Source of the DNA: Chthoniobacterales bacterium
GTDB taxonomy: Bacteria > Verrucomicrobiota > Verrucomicrobiia > Chthoniobacterales > DASVRZ01
DNA length: 64,000 nucleotides
Direction: 5' to 3'
NCBI GenBank assembly: GCA_039930045.1
Contig: JBDSQB010000015.1
Span: 1 to 64,000, forward strand
The translations under genes were made by a program, and so were the position numbers. Shown piece by piece: positions 54,374 to 63,583 of the stretch. The notes under the pieces are model-generated. The model was not told the DNA's origin and ran no database searches. It was given only the letters and a program-made list of their open reading frames with translations. The stretch's first letter is position 1, and each line of letters begins with the position of its first letter.

Positions 54374-55732
54374 TTAACGCTGCAATTGCGAGTCGATGAG
54401 GGAAACGGCGCGCCGAGTGGTCTCGTCGTTGGCGATTTTCTCGTTCACCACCTTGCAGGCGTGGAGGACGGTGCCGTGATCGCGACCGCCGAACGCCTCT
54501 CCAATCTCATTGAGTGAGGATTTGGTGAGCTGACGGGCGAGATACATGGCGACCTGGCGCGGATAAGCGATGTTGGCGGGGCGGCGCTTGCTCGTCATGT
54601 CAGCAATGCGGACATCGTAATGTTCCGCCACGCGCCGCTGGATTTGATCGATCGTGACGGTTTTCTTGGCTTCCTCGTTGAGAATATCCTTGAGGAGATT
54701 TTCGATGACGTCGCGGTCCAAGTCCTTGCCGCTGAGCGACGCAAAAGACGCCACCCGCAGGAGGGCGCCTTCGAGTCGGCGGACATTGGTGCGAATGCGC
54801 TGCGCTAGAAATTCAAAAACCTTGGCGTCGAGCTTGATGCTGAGCGTCGCGGCTTTTTTCCGCAGAATCGCCATGCGCGTCTCGATGTCGGGCGGCTGCA
54901 ACTCCGCCGTCATGCCCCATTCGAATCGGGAAACGAGGCGATGCTCCAGATTGGCGATTTCGCTGGCTGGACGATCCGAGGACAGCACGATCTGTTTGTG
55001 CCCCTCGAAAAGCGTGTTGAACGTGTGGAAAAACTCCTCCTGCGAACGTTCCTTGCCCGCGAGAAACTGAATGTCGTCGATCAGCAGCACATCGGCCTGA
55101 CGATATTTCTTGCGAAACTTCACCAAGGAATTGTGCTGGATCGCGTCGATGAATTCGTTCGTGAATTTCTCGCTCGAGAGATACATCACCTTGGCGTTTT
55201 TCTTGTGGCCTTGGACGTATTGGCCGATCGATTGCATGAGGTGCGTCTTGCCGAGACCAACCTCGCCATAAACGAAGAGTGGATTGTAAGTCCGGGCTGG
55301 TGCCTGGGCGACCGCGATGGCGGCGGCATGAGCAAATTGATTGTTCGCCCCGACGACGAATGTCTCAAATGTGTTCCGCGGGTTCATCCCTGTGGCAGCG
55401 GCAGCGGCCTCGGGTTCCAGCGGAACCTCGGCAACGACTTCCACCGATTTCGGCGTGACTGGTTCCTTCGTCAGTGCTTTCGAGTCGGCATAGACGAAGC
55501 GAAGTTTGCGCGGCTGGCCGAGAATATTTGTGACGGCAGATTGCACCAAGGGCTGATAATTCGACTCGATCCAGACTTGGTAAATGTTGTTTGGAACACA
55601 GAGAGTCAGCGCCTCTTCATCTGCGGCAGTCAGTTGAATTTCAGCAAACCAGCGCTGGAAAGTATCGGGGCTCACCTGCGGGCGGATCGCCTCGGAGATA
55701 GGGTGCCAAATACGGTGCATGGAATCAGACAT
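54374..55732 (-). CDS. dnaA: Chromosomal replication initiator DnaA
   Basis: A 452-residue initiator; ATG 55732 is preferred over an in-frame GTG at 55747 whose codon falls within a DnaA box. Domain I is at 1-80 (MHRIWHPISEAIRPQVSPDT); a linker to about 110; AAA+ domain III with Walker A GEVGLGKTHLM, Walker B DVLLIDDIQFLAG and sensor motifs; domain IV with the DnaA signature GGRDHGTVLHACKVV. Full length. Sits next to the putative origin. Confidence 0.98.
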   Translation of the reverse strand: MSDSMHRIWHPISEAIRPQVSPDTFQRWFAEIQLTAADEEALTLCVPNNIYQVWIESNYQPLVQSAVTNILGQPRKLRFVYADSKALTKEPVTPKSVEVVAEVPLEPEAAAAATGMNPRNTFETFVVGANNQFAHAAAIAVAQAPARTYNPLFVYGEVGLGKTHLMQSIGQYVQGHKKNAKVMYLSSEKFTNEFIDAIQHNSLVKFRKKYRQADVLLIDDIQFLAGKERSQEEFFHTFNTLFEGHKQIVLSSDRPASEIANLEHRLVSRFEWGMTAELQPPDIETRMAILRKKAATLSIKLDAKVFEFLAQRIRTNVRRLEGALLRVASFASLSGKDLDRDVIENLLKDILNEEAKKTVTIDQIQRRVAEHYDVRIADMTSKRRPANIAYPRQVAMYLARQLTKSSLNEIGEAFGGRDHGTVLHACKVVNEKIANDETTRRAVSLIDSQLQR

Positions 55733-55739
55733 AGTAAAT

Positions 55740-55748
55740 TTATCCACA
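55740..55748 (+). promoter_or_regulatory. DnaA box, perfect consensus
   Basis: TTATCCACA, identical to the E. coli consensus, about 8 bp upstream of the chosen dnaA start. It could serve both origin function and dnaA autoregulation. Confidence 0.75.
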
Positions 55749-55893
55749 GAGAGGCGTCACGCAGATGTCACATTCTGTGCACTCTGTTTGCCGGTGGAAT
55801 ATGGAGGGAGGGGAAAGGTCATTTGCAGCCGAGGAGAGGGAAAATTTTAGTTAAAAAATTTGCAAGCCCTTGAAGATAAAGGGGTTACGTAAG

Positions 55894-55902
55894 TGTGAAA
55901 AA
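55894..55902 (-). promoter_or_regulatory. DnaA-box-like site
   Basis: TGTGAAAAA on the + strand, that is TTTTTCACA on the minus strand, matching the loose TTWTNCACA consensus. Mid-region of the putative origin. Confidence 0.4.
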
Positions 55903-55996
55903 AATAGATCCACTAGTGCATTCAGCGCCGAAACACCATTCAGTAATCGTTCGGAGTGAGGCACTTACCAAGAGTGGGGAGGATGTTTTACGCATT

Positions 55997-56016
55997 TTGT
56001 TCACAAGTTATTCACA
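55997..56016 (+). promoter_or_regulatory. Pair of DnaA-box-like sites
   Basis: TTGTTCACA (55997-56005) and TTATTCACA (56008-56016), two bases apart and on the same strand. The second fits TTWTNCACA; the first differs at one position. Close, same-orientation pairs are usual in origins. Confidence 0.55.
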
Positions 56017-56192
56017 GCTCCTTCTAGGGAGTTGCTGAGGGCAAGAGACTAAAATTCCGTGCTCCCATCGCCAAGGAAATTTTAGGAAAACAGCCGTTTT
56101 TATTTCAGCCTGAAGGCTGAATTCACCTTGACGCAGACCGTGGAAAATGCGCGCCGAATAACCTGTCATCGACCTCGGGTTATGGAACGCCC

Positions 56193-57806
56193 TCAGTTTG
56201 CAGCGCTTGCGTTCCGAATGTGATCCTCCGCCGCCCAAACCTGCTTTTCCGGCGTTCGAAATAAGATGGCGACTACAAATGTAACCACCGTTCCGAAAAG
56301 AATTCGCCAGGGAAATTCGATCTCAATAAATGGCCAGAGAGTTTTCCCGCTTGCCGTCGAGGGCAGCAGTCCGAGCAAAATCCCAATCGTGATGTGCAAG
56401 CCGCTCAAGAGCGCGGTGACGATAAACCCCGCGAGCATCGCCAGCACATTTCCCGTGTTGGAACCGCGGCGCTTGCTCAACATGCCGACCAGGAAAACGC
56501 CCAGCAACGATCCGTAAGTGTAGCCAAAAATCCCCAGCACAATCGGGATAATCCGCAGATGCAGCACGATTCGTCCGTAGGCAGTAAGGCCGCCGACTAC
56601 GATCAGCAGCACCGAAAACACCACCGTGGACCAGCGCGCCGCCCGGACGATTTGAGCCGAAGTCGCCTGCGGCTTGATATAGGCCACATACCAATCTTCC
56701 GTAAAACTTGTCGCCAATGCATTCAGCGCCGTGCTGAGCGAGCCCATTGCGGTCGCAAACAAGCCAGCCACGACCAGTCCACGAACTCCCGGCGGCATCT
56801 CGTGCACGATATACCAGGCGAAAACATCCTTCTTGGCCGGGTCTTGATAATGCACCCACAGCAACAGGCCGATTAGCAAAAAGCAGAGCACCACCGGGAT
56901 GTCGAGCAGGCCAGACAGCATCAGAGCGCGGCGACTGCGCCGAATGTCGGGCGCGGTCAGCATCCGTTGAACCATGTCCTGATCGGTCCCGTGCGTCGCC
57001 ATCGTGGTAAAAACCGAGCCCAGCAACGCCGCCCAGATCGTGTATTCGATTTCCAGAATCCCTTTCACATTCGCGCCGAAACTTTTCGTGTGATCGATTC
57101 CGCTGTCGAAAAACGCGGGAGCTTTCACCTGCGCCAGCACCGTGCTCCATCCGCCTGGCACTCCCTTGAAAAGCACAAAAATCGCAAACCCGATCGCGCC
57201 AAACATAATCGTCGCCTGAATCACATCCGTCCAAACCACCGCCTTGATCCCGCCGAGCGCGGTATAAACGGCTGTGATCGCCGTAATCAACACCAGAGCC
57301 GCCACATAGATCCAGATTTCCTGCATCGGCTGCAACTCGACTTGCGCGACCATTTCATAGGCAAAAACCAACACGATGGCCCCGACATAGAGGCGTGTGC
57401 CGCTGGCCAGCATTCGCGTGAAAAGGAAAATGAAGGACGCGCCATTTTTCGTCGTATTGCCGAAGCGCACCCGGAGAAAATCGTAGATCGAGACGACGCG
57501 ATAGTCGTAGTAAGGCTTGATAAAGATGTAACTCACCAGCACCCGCGCCAGCACCGTGCCGATGGCGAGCTGGGCGTAGGTGAAATTTCGCAAGCCGTAG
57601 CCTTCGCCCGGTGCACCCAAGAAAGTCGCCGCGCTCACCTCCGCCGCCAAAATCGATCCCAGCACCGCCCACCAAGGTAGATTCCGGTCGCCGACGGCGA
57701 AGCCTTCCATGTCCGAACTGCCTCGCCCCTTGTAAAGACCAATACCGACGATCGCGACGAAATAGACGACGATAATCAGGCCATCGAGGAGAAAAGGGGA
57801 ATTCAT
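56193..57806 (-). CDS. Sodium:solute symporter (SSS family)
   Basis: A 537-residue polytopic transporter with the SSS fold: GDRNLPWWAVLGSILAAEVS (TM1 sodium site region), YDFLRVRFGN, then ATHGTDQDMVQRML and LFATAMGSLSTALNALATSF (TM8 sodium-site pattern) with about 13 hydrophobic segments. Related to SGLT/PutP; the substrate (sugar, proline or an organic acid) cannot be read. The gene is last in a - strand run: small TM gene, phosphorylase-like gene, symporter (42 bp gap). Confidence 0.9.
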   Translation of the reverse strand: MNSPFLLDGLIIVVYFVAIVGIGLYKGRGSSDMEGFAVGDRNLPWWAVLGSILAAEVSAATFLGAPGEGYGLRNFTYAQLAIGTVLARVLVSYIFIKPYYDYRVVSIYDFLRVRFGNTTKNGASFIFLFTRMLASGTRLYVGAIVLVFAYEMVAQVELQPMQEIWIYVAALVLITAITAVYTALGGIKAVVWTDVIQATIMFGAIGFAIFVLFKGVPGGWSTVLAQVKAPAFFDSGIDHTKSFGANVKGILEIEYTIWAALLGSVFTTMATHGTDQDMVQRMLTAPDIRRSRRALMLSGLLDIPVVLCFLLIGLLLWVHYQDPAKKDVFAWYIVHEMPPGVRGLVVAGLFATAMGSLSTALNALATSFTEDWYVAYIKPQATSAQIVRAARWSTVVFSVLLIVVGGLTAYGRIVLHLRIIPIVLGIFGYTYGSLLGVFLVGMLSKRRGSNTGNVLAMLAGFIVTALLSGLHITIGILLGLLPSTASGKTLWPFIEIEFPWRILFGTVVTFVVAILFRTPEKQVWAAEDHIRNASAAN

Positions 57807-57848
57807 GCGGCGAAAAGAAGACCGTTTTTTCGTCGGGAAAGCAACCGG

Positions 57849-58457
57849 CTATTCGTGCTGGAGAATGTCGATCAAGGCAATGGTCAAAGACCGTCGGGCA
57901 CGCCGCAGATCTGTCAAAAATCTTGCGAACGCCAGCCAGCGCGCCGGATGCCGCGCCAGCCAGAGAAGAATGGAAGTCGCCTGTATTTTTTGACGTGCCA
58001 AATCGTAGGTCACGGCAAAGGGAATCGGAATCGGCTGGCCCGGCGTGTCGGAAATCGTCCGTAGCACGAGCAGGGGAACGCCCATGGACACGGCGATCTG
58101 CGCCACGGTGGCCGACTCCATATCGACGCAATCCGCCTGGGCGGCGAGACGGGCGTGATCCTTTTCGATAACACTGGAACTCGAATGCAAAACAGCTCCG
58201 CGCAACCTGGATGGAATCGTGGAAAAATTCGTCGCGCAAAAGACGTCGCCGATTTTCCACTCATCAGTCAGCGCCCCGGCGAATCCGCCAGCGACAAGCT
58301 GGCTGGGACGATGTTTCTCCAGAAGCGTCGGCAGTTTTGCGGAAACAGATTCCGCTCCAACTCCGATCAGCTCCATTTGAATGGAACTCGGATGGGTTCT
58401 CAGCCAGCGAGCGAAATCCCGCGCCTCGTGCTCCAGCGCGAAAACCACCAGAATCAT
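57849..58457 (-). CDS. Nucleoside phosphorylase/MTA-SAH nucleosidase-like protein
   Basis: A 202-residue member of the PNP/MTAN superfamily. The opening MILVVFALEHEARDFARWL and strand GVGAESVSAKL fit the superfamily; VDMESATVAQIA carries the conserved nucleoside-binding Met-Glu (compare VDMEGA in MTAN), and LRTISDTPGQP has the catalytic Asp position. About 30 residues shorter than MTAN, so hopanoid- or futalosine-pathway relatives are alternatives. Coupled by a 4-bp overlap to the upstream small gene. Confidence 0.72.
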   Translation of the reverse strand: MILVVFALEHEARDFARWLRTHPSSIQMELIGVGAESVSAKLPTLLEKHRPSQLVAGGFAGALTDEWKIGDVFCATNFSTIPSRLRGAVLHSSSSVIEKDHARLAAQADCVDMESATVAQIAVSMGVPLLVLRTISDTPGQPIPIPFAVTYDLARQKIQATSILLWLARHPARWLAFARFLTDLRRARRSLTIALIDILQHE

Positions 58458-58633
58458 GGCGTCGGCAGCGGCGTGGCTTCGAGCGTGGGGAGTGGGAGAT
58501 TGCGCTCGGCGGCCTGGTTGAGTTGGAGGCGCAGCTCGGGAAATTCCTTGCGCGGTGGCGTGCGTTGTTTCCAGAAAAACATCGCCGCCGCGCCCGCTGC
58601 GAACGCCAGCACGATGAGCAGGGTAGTTTTCAT
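58454..58633 (-). CDS. Small single-span membrane protein
   Basis: A 59-residue product: one N-terminal TM helix (TLLIVLAFAAGAAAMFFW), then a basic patch (KQRTPPRK) and a Pro/Leu-rich tail (NLPLPTLEATPLPTP). ATG 58633 is chosen for the helix; the stop overlaps the phosphorylase-like start (ATGA), supporting coding status. Function unknown. Divergent from hldD, with 83 bp between. Confidence 0.6.
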   Translation of the reverse strand: MKTTLLIVLAFAAGAAAMFFWKQRTPPRKEFPELRLQLNQAAERNLPLPTLEATPLPTP

Positions 58634-58716
58634 CGCGCCCAGTTTTCGCCGACTGCCCGTGGCTGGCAATGGGAAAATGGTTGCGAGCCGGCTGCGACTC
58701 GAATCAAACTCGACTC

Positions 58717-59721
58717 GTGAACACCCGACCACTCGACCACGGCAAAATCCTCGTTACCGGAGGCGCTGGCTTCATCGGCAGCGCGCTGGTTTGGGCGCTG
58801 AACCAGCGCGGACTCGAGAACATCGTCATCTGCGACATTCTCGGCTCCGACGAGAAATGGCGGAATCTGGTTCCGCTGCGTTACCTCGATTACGTGGAGG
58901 CGGCGGACGTGAAATCGCTCATCGAAACGAAGGCCGCGCCGTTGCGTGGAGTCGAGACGATTTTCCATCTCGGCGCGTGCTCGGCGACGACGGAAAAGGA
59001 CGCGAGTTACCTCATTCGGAACAATTTTGAATTCACCAAGCTGCTGGCAGGCTGGGCGTTGGAAAACGAGGCGCGTTTCGTTTATGCGTCCTCGGCAGCG
59101 ACTTACGGGGACGGCGCGCAGGGCATGAACGACCTCGATACGAATCTAACCCGGCTGCGTCCGTTGAACATGTATGGCTACTCGAAGCATCTCTTCGACG
59201 TTTACGCGCAGAAACACGGCTTCCTCGATCAGATCGTCGGGCTGAAATATTTCAACGTCTTTGGGCCAAACGAATGGCACAAGGGCGACATGCGCAGTCT
59301 GGTCAACAAAGCCTACGACCAGGTCCGCGCCACAGGCCGGTTGCAGCTTTTTCGGAGTCATCATTCCGAGTATCGCGATGGCGAGCAGATGCGCGATTTT
59401 CTCTATGTGAAGGACGCGGTGGAAATGACGATTCACCTCGCGGAAACGTCGTCGGCGGGCGGCTTGTTTAATCTCGGGTCCGGCGAGGCAAATACCTGGC
59501 TGACGCTGGCGAATTCGCTCTTCAGTGCGATGGAACTCGAACCAAAAATCGACTTCATCGACATGCCGGAATCGATTCGGCCGAACTATCAGTATTACAC
59601 CAAGGCCAGCATCGAAAAACTGCGCGGCACCGGCTACGAATCGACTGTAACTCCGCTCACGGAGGCGGTGACCGATTACACGAAAAACTACCTTATTCCG
59701 CGGCGTCACCTCGGCGCATAG
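58717..59721 (+). CDS. hldD: ADP-L-glycero-D-manno-heptose 6-epimerase
   Basis: A 334-residue short-chain dehydrogenase-fold epimerase of lipopolysaccharide core heptose synthesis. Start GTG 58717 gives ILVTGGAGFIGSALVWALNQ right after a short leader. Subfamily-specific motifs are FHLGACSATTEKD and KYFNVFGPNEWHKGDMRS, with catalytic Tyr/Lys in MYGYSKHLFD. Evidence for an outer membrane with heptose-containing LPS. Genes hldE and gmhA are outside. Confidence 0.93.
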   Translation: MNTRPLDHGKILVTGGAGFIGSALVWALNQRGLENIVICDILGSDEKWRNLVPLRYLDYVEAADVKSLIETKAAPLRGVETIFHLGACSATTEKDASYLIRNNFEFTKLLAGWALENEARFVYASSAATYGDGAQGMNDLDTNLTRLRPLNMYGYSKHLFDVYAQKHGFLDQIVGLKYFNVFGPNEWHKGDMRSLVNKAYDQVRATGRLQLFRSHHSEYRDGEQMRDFLYVKDAVEMTIHLAETSSAGGLFNLGSGEANTWLTLANSLFSAMELEPKIDFIDMPESIRPNYQYYTKASIEKLRGTGYESTVTPLTEAVTDYTKNYLIPRRHLGA

Positions 59722-59725
59722 AACT

Positions 59726-61399
59726 TTAACTCCACTGGCTGCGGCGGCAGCCGAGCCAGGCCACGAAAATCGCCACCACGATCTGGCTCCCGAGAAACCA
59801 GATGCAGGCAGGAGTGTCGGCGAGCGGAGTTTGCACGACGCGTTGCAGGATCGTGTAGTAGTTCGTTTCGCGGAAGGTTTGCAAGTAACCCGACCAAGCC
59901 CAGTAGGCGGCGATGAAAGGTTTCACCACATTCGCCAGCCAAAGCGGCAAGGCTAAAAAAGCGCCGGAAAGTGGAAGCTGGAATCCGACGAAATAGATCG
60001 AGGCGAGCGACGCTTGCTCGGGCGTTTTCAAGCAGGCGGAAAGGGCGAGCGAGATTGCGGTGACGGCGGCGTTGACCAGAAAAAGCAGGAACGCCTGGGT
60101 GGCGAGCGAGCCGGGAAGGTGGCAGACGATGTTCACAAAGGCGGCCATCCAGAGGCTTTGCGCGACGACCCAGAAACCGAGGTAGGCGAGTTTGCTGGCG
60201 AGGTAGGCGAGGGGACTGAGGCCGGCGAGTTTTTCTTTTTCGAAAATGGTGCGCTCGTTGGCGATCTCGCGTGCGCCGTTGTTCGAGGCCATGAGGGTGA
60301 GCAGGATGACCTGAAACATGGCGATGCCGGAGAGCAGGCTGCCGTCGCGGGTGGAGGATTGGATGTAGGCGTTGGCTTCGGCGAGCTGTCGAACGACGTT
60401 GGACTCAAACCGAAGGTTGAGGTTTTGGATTTCCGGCAGGCCGTGAATGGCGAAGATGACGACCAAAAGCGGGAAGCCGAAGAGCATGGCAAACTGCAAA
60501 ATACGTCCGCCAGAGTCGCGCCGCCAAAGGAGCCAGCGGCGGCTGAGCAAGGTGAAAAACTGCGAGAGGAAGCCGGGCGTGTCGAGCGGAGCGGAGGTTT
60601 CACCGGGGCTTTCCTGAGTCGAATCCAACTCGAATGCGGGGCCATGTTTTTTCCAGGAGGCGGACCATTTTTCCGGTTTGCGCTTGCCGAGGCGGTCGAA
60701 GATTTCCTCGTGGTGGAGGACGTCGAAGTAATGGGCGAGGTGCTCGGTCGGGCCGTGATACGCCACATTCCCTCCAGTGAGGACGGTGACGCTGTCGTAG
60801 AGTTCGAGGTGCGCGAGGCTGTGGGTGACGTTGAGAATGAGCCGGTTTCCATCCTTGGAAAGCCGGTGGAGCAGGTCGATGATTTCGCGCTCCGACTTGG
60901 GGTCGAGTCCGCTGAGGACTTCATCGCAAAGGAGCAGGCGCGGCGATGTGAGCATCTCGATGGCGAGGGACAGCCGGCGTTTTTGTCCGCCTGAAAGGAC
61001 GGCGACCGGACGGTCGGTGACGGCGTCGAGTCCGCAGTCGAGGAGCGTTTTTTCGATGCGCTCGGTTTGCTCGGCCTCGCGCAATTCCGCCACGCGCAGA
61101 CGCAGCGCGGAGGCGAGGGATTCGCGGACGGTCAGCGCGTCGTAGGCAATGCTGAATTGCGGCACGTAACCGATCTCACTAGGATGCAAGTCGCCCTCGG
61201 TCAGCAGGTCGCGGCCCTGCCAGAGGAGGGTGCCCTCGGAGGGGTTGTGCAGGCCGGCGATGAGGCGCAGCAGGGTGGTTTTTCCACAACCCGACGGCCC
61301 GAGAATCGCGCCGAAATGACTCGAGGGCCAATCCAGCGTGAGGTGCTGGAGCAGCGGCAACTCGCCTGCGTGATAGGAAATGTCGCGGAGTTCTAGCAC
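59726..61399 (-). CDS. ABC transporter with fused ATPase and permease (ABCG-like)
   Basis: A 557-residue half-transporter. The N-terminal ATPase has Walker A LGPSGCGKTTLLRL (about 34-47), signature LSGGQKRRLSLA and Walker B LLLCDEVLSGLD, then a linker (about 245-275). The C-terminal ABC-2 membrane domain has six hydrophobic segments, with NERTIFEKEKLAGLSPLAYL as the typical ABC-2 coupling region. This domain order (NBD then TMD) is that of eukaryotic WHITE/ABCG proteins and bacterial relatives. It likely dimerises for export. Substrate unknown. Tail-to-tail with hldD. Confidence 0.9.
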   Translation of the reverse strand: MLELRDISYHAGELPLLQHLTLDWPSSHFGAILGPSGCGKTTLLRLIAGLHNPSEGTLLWQGRDLLTEGDLHPSEIGYVPQFSIAYDALTVRESLASALRLRVAELREAEQTERIEKTLLDCGLDAVTDRPVAVLSGGQKRRLSLAIEMLTSPRLLLCDEVLSGLDPKSEREIIDLLHRLSKDGNRLILNVTHSLAHLELYDSVTVLTGGNVAYHGPTEHLAHYFDVLHHEEIFDRLGKRKPEKWSASWKKHGPAFELDSTQESPGETSAPLDTPGFLSQFFTLLSRRWLLWRRDSGGRILQFAMLFGFPLLVVIFAIHGLPEIQNLNLRFESNVVRQLAEANAYIQSSTRDGSLLSGIAMFQVILLTLMASNNGAREIANERTIFEKEKLAGLSPLAYLASKLAYLGFWVVAQSLWMAAFVNIVCHLPGSLATQAFLLFLVNAAVTAISLALSACLKTPEQASLASIYFVGFQLPLSGAFLALPLWLANVVKPFIAAYWAWSGYLQTFRETNYYTILQRVVQTPLADTPACIWFLGSQIVVAIFVAWLGCRRSQWS

Positions 61400-61426
61400 G
61401 GGATCAGGCTAGCGAGGGAGAACGCC

Positions 61427-61449
61427 GGGCGCACTGAGAAAAAGCGCCC
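61427..61449 (-). terminator. Hairpin just after a stop codon, possible terminator
   Basis: GGGCGC (61427-61432) and GCGCCC (61444-61449) form a 6-bp stem with an 11-base loop, overlapping the stop codon of the small secreted protein gene. No T-run follows on the minus strand, so a rho-independent terminator is doubtful. Confidence 0.25.
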
Positions 61450-61970
61450 TACTTGGCGTCCCAACCGCGCGTGGTGACGGTGCTGGGATTGGTGTATTCG
61501 CCGACGATTTTTCCGTCCTGCGAGACGCGCACCCAGACGCCTTTGACGGAGTCGGCCACCTTGATGCGACCGCCATTCGGAAAATAATAACTTCCGACGA
61601 GATTCGATTTGATGAGTTCGATGTCCTTGGTCGTCACAATCTGCGGCGACTTGTTCCTGAGCGATGGAATCGCCTGCGAACCCGTCACCCGCGCCACCAC
61701 GTCCTCATCCTTCTTTTTGCCGAGTTTCTGGTGCTCCACAAAGATGACGTAATTGAGCGTCAGCCCGGACAAATCGGCAAAGGTTCCATTCACGAGCTTG
61801 ATGTCGTAATTGACCTTGCTCACGAGTTTGGCGTCCGACCCTTGTCCTTCGGCACGCGGCTTCTCGCCCTTATCGACGGTCTTTTCGACCGTGATCTGCA
61901 CCGTGCCGAGAGCAGCGGCATTCGCCATCAAGCCTACTGCCATTAACCAACCGAGGAGCGTCTTCTTCAT
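61449..61970 (-). CDS. Small secreted protein of unknown function
   Basis: A 173-residue exported protein: signal peptide (MKKTLLGWLMAVGLMANAAA), then a mature domain with alternating beta-type strands (TVQITVEKTVDKGEK, NYDIKLVNGTFADLSGLTLN, YVIFVEHQKLG, YYFPNGGRIKVADSVKGVWV). Looks like an Ig-like/beta-sandwich domain. No family recognised. Upstream of the ABC transporter on the same strand (49 bp gap). Confidence 0.65.
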   Translation of the reverse strand: MKKTLLGWLMAVGLMANAAALGTVQITVEKTVDKGEKPRAEGQGSDAKLVSKVNYDIKLVNGTFADLSGLTLNYVIFVEHQKLGKKKDEDVVARVTGSQAIPSLRNKSPQIVTTKDIELIKSNLVGSYYFPNGGRIKVADSVKGVWVRVSQDGKIVGEYTNPSTVTTRGWDAK

Positions 61971-62050
61971 GCGAGTTGCATAGGGATCTGGCCCGGTTTG
62001 AACAAGCTATTTCGACTTGCGCTGCGGACATTCACCCCGGAAATAGGAGC

Positions 62051-63499
62051 ATGACTCCCACCCGCCGCCGCTATTTGAGTTGGATCTTAATTGGGCTGCC
62101 GGTCTTTCTCCTGATCGCCGCATTGATCGTCTTGATGCAGGCCAAGGCGTTTCTCCGCAGCGACCGCTTCCGGGCCTTCCTCAGCGGCAAAGTCTCCCAC
62201 ACCGTCCGGGCTCAGGGCGCATTTCGTCCGCTGCAATGGACCGAGTCGTCCTTCTACTCCGATGCCTACACCGCCACCGGCGAGGCGGGCGGACCTCTGG
62301 AAAGCATCGACGCCGAGCAAGTCCGCGCCAGTGTCAACCTGCAAGGTCTCTGGGAGCGCAAATGGCAGGTGGAGCACGTGGAAATAGAACGCCTCGCTCT
62401 CGTTCCTTCCGCCAAAAAAATGTCCCCGCCCAAGGAAGCTCCCAAGTCGGAAGACGATCAAACCGCCGCCTCTGCCCACGACTCGGTGACTTACTCCCAA
62501 TCGACTGAAAGTCCAATCCGGCCCAAACACCCCGAGGATCTGCGTCCGAAAACACCCGGTTTCATCGATTCCCTGCTGCCCAATCAAGTCGATGTGCAGC
62601 GCGTTTCCGTGTCAGATTTCACGCTCGACGGCAAACACCTGCGAGTTCCATTTCGCTTGCAGGGACTCAAAGTCGAGGCCACTCCCGATGGCAAGGCGTG
62701 GAACCTGACCGGCTCCGGAGGCAGCGCGATTTTTGAGAAACGTCCCAAGATTTCCATCAACGACGTGGCTGTTCGTTACGCGGACAAAACCTATTTCATC
62801 ACCCGCAGCGCCTTCACCGTCGAGGGCGGCGGCAGCGCCACAATCACCGGCAAGATCAACGAAAGAGCCAACTCCAACACCGACCTCAACGGCAAATTCG
62901 ACAAACTTCCCGCCGCCACCATTCTGCCCAAAGACTGGCGCGCGCGTTTGCACGGGCAGCTTTCAGCCGACTTGCATGCCGTTGGCGACGGCCAAAGTCT
63001 CGTCGTTTCCGGCCCGGTCACCCTGACCAATGGCGAACTCGAAGCGCTCCCGGTTTTGGATCAAGTCGCGCTCTTCACCCGCACGCAGCGTTTCCGGCAG
63101 TTGCACTTGGAAGCCGTCCACGCCGATGTGGAAATCCGCGATGGCCGGGTAAAAATTTCCAATCTCGACGCCGAATCCAGCGGCCTCGTGCGCATGACCG
63201 GTGGCTTCGTCATCGAGAACGGCATCATGACTGGTGAATTTCTCGTCGGCGTCACGCCCGCCAGCCTGCGCTGGATTCCCGGCTCGCAAACCAAGGTCTT
63301 CACCGACGAGCACGGCGGCTATCTCTGGACCCCAATGAAAGTCACCGGCCCGCTTGCGCACATGACGGAGGATCTCTCCGAACGCCTCGCCGTCGCCGCC
63401 GGCCAGGAGTTAATCGACACCATCCAAAAAGATCCGTCCAAACTGAAGGACACTCTCAAGGATGCCGCCGAGTCGCTGCTGGATTTCTTCAAAAAATAA
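62051..63499 (+). CDS. AsmA-like envelope protein
   Basis: A 482-residue protein. ATG 62051 is favoured by TAGGAG just upstream and an immediate membrane anchor (WILIGLPVFLLIAALIVLM). A periplasmic part of repeating beta-strands follows (DAEQVRASVNLQGLWERKWQ, FRLQGLKVEATPDG, ATITGKINERANSNTD, VHADVEIRDGRVKISN). This is like the AsmA/DUF3971 proteins of outer-membrane lipid transport. A 55-residue polar loop (about 130-180; KKMSPPKEAPKSEDDQ) interrupts. Specific role unproven. Confidence 0.72.
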   Translation: MTPTRRRYLSWILIGLPVFLLIAALIVLMQAKAFLRSDRFRAFLSGKVSHTVRAQGAFRPLQWTESSFYSDAYTATGEAGGPLESIDAEQVRASVNLQGLWERKWQVEHVEIERLALVPSAKKMSPPKEAPKSEDDQTAASAHDSVTYSQSTESPIRPKHPEDLRPKTPGFIDSLLPNQVDVQRVSVSDFTLDGKHLRVPFRLQGLKVEATPDGKAWNLTGSGGSAIFEKRPKISINDVAVRYADKTYFITRSAFTVEGGGSATITGKINERANSNTDLNGKFDKLPAATILPKDWRARLHGQLSADLHAVGDGQSLVVSGPVTLTNGELEALPVLDQVALFTRTQRFRQLHLEAVHADVEIRDGRVKISNLDAESSGLVRMTGGFVIENGIMTGEFLVGVTPASLRWIPGSQTKVFTDEHGGYLWTPMKVTGPLAHMTEDLSERLAVAAGQELIDTIQKDPSKLKDTLKDAAESLLDFFKK

Positions 63500-63583
63500 A
63501 CGGATCGACTGCAAGTTGATTCGACAGATTCAACATTATGCATGACCATCTGTCGCCCCATCAGAATTGTTAGAAGTGCCCCT

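Larger units (their letters stand above)
55733..56192. other. Putative chromosomal replication origin (oriC) region
   Basis: This 460-bp gene-free stretch upstream of dnaA contains a perfect DnaA box TTATCCACA (55740-55748), TTATTCACA (56008-56016) and a near-match TTGTTCACA (55997-56005). A fourth TTTTTCACA-type site is on the minus strand (55894-55902, consensus TTWTNCACA). An A/T-rich patch at 55841-55862 (AAAATTTTAG, TTAAAAAATT) could be the unwinding element. The site between dnaA and the next gene, with dnaN downstream of dnaA, fits known bacterial origins. The rest holds no coding signal I recognise. Confidence 0.65.

Noticed and set aside
63500-63583. Terminator after the AsmA-like gene
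   Set aside because: Only a weak imperfect repeat (CGACTGCAAGTTGATTCG) without a T-run.
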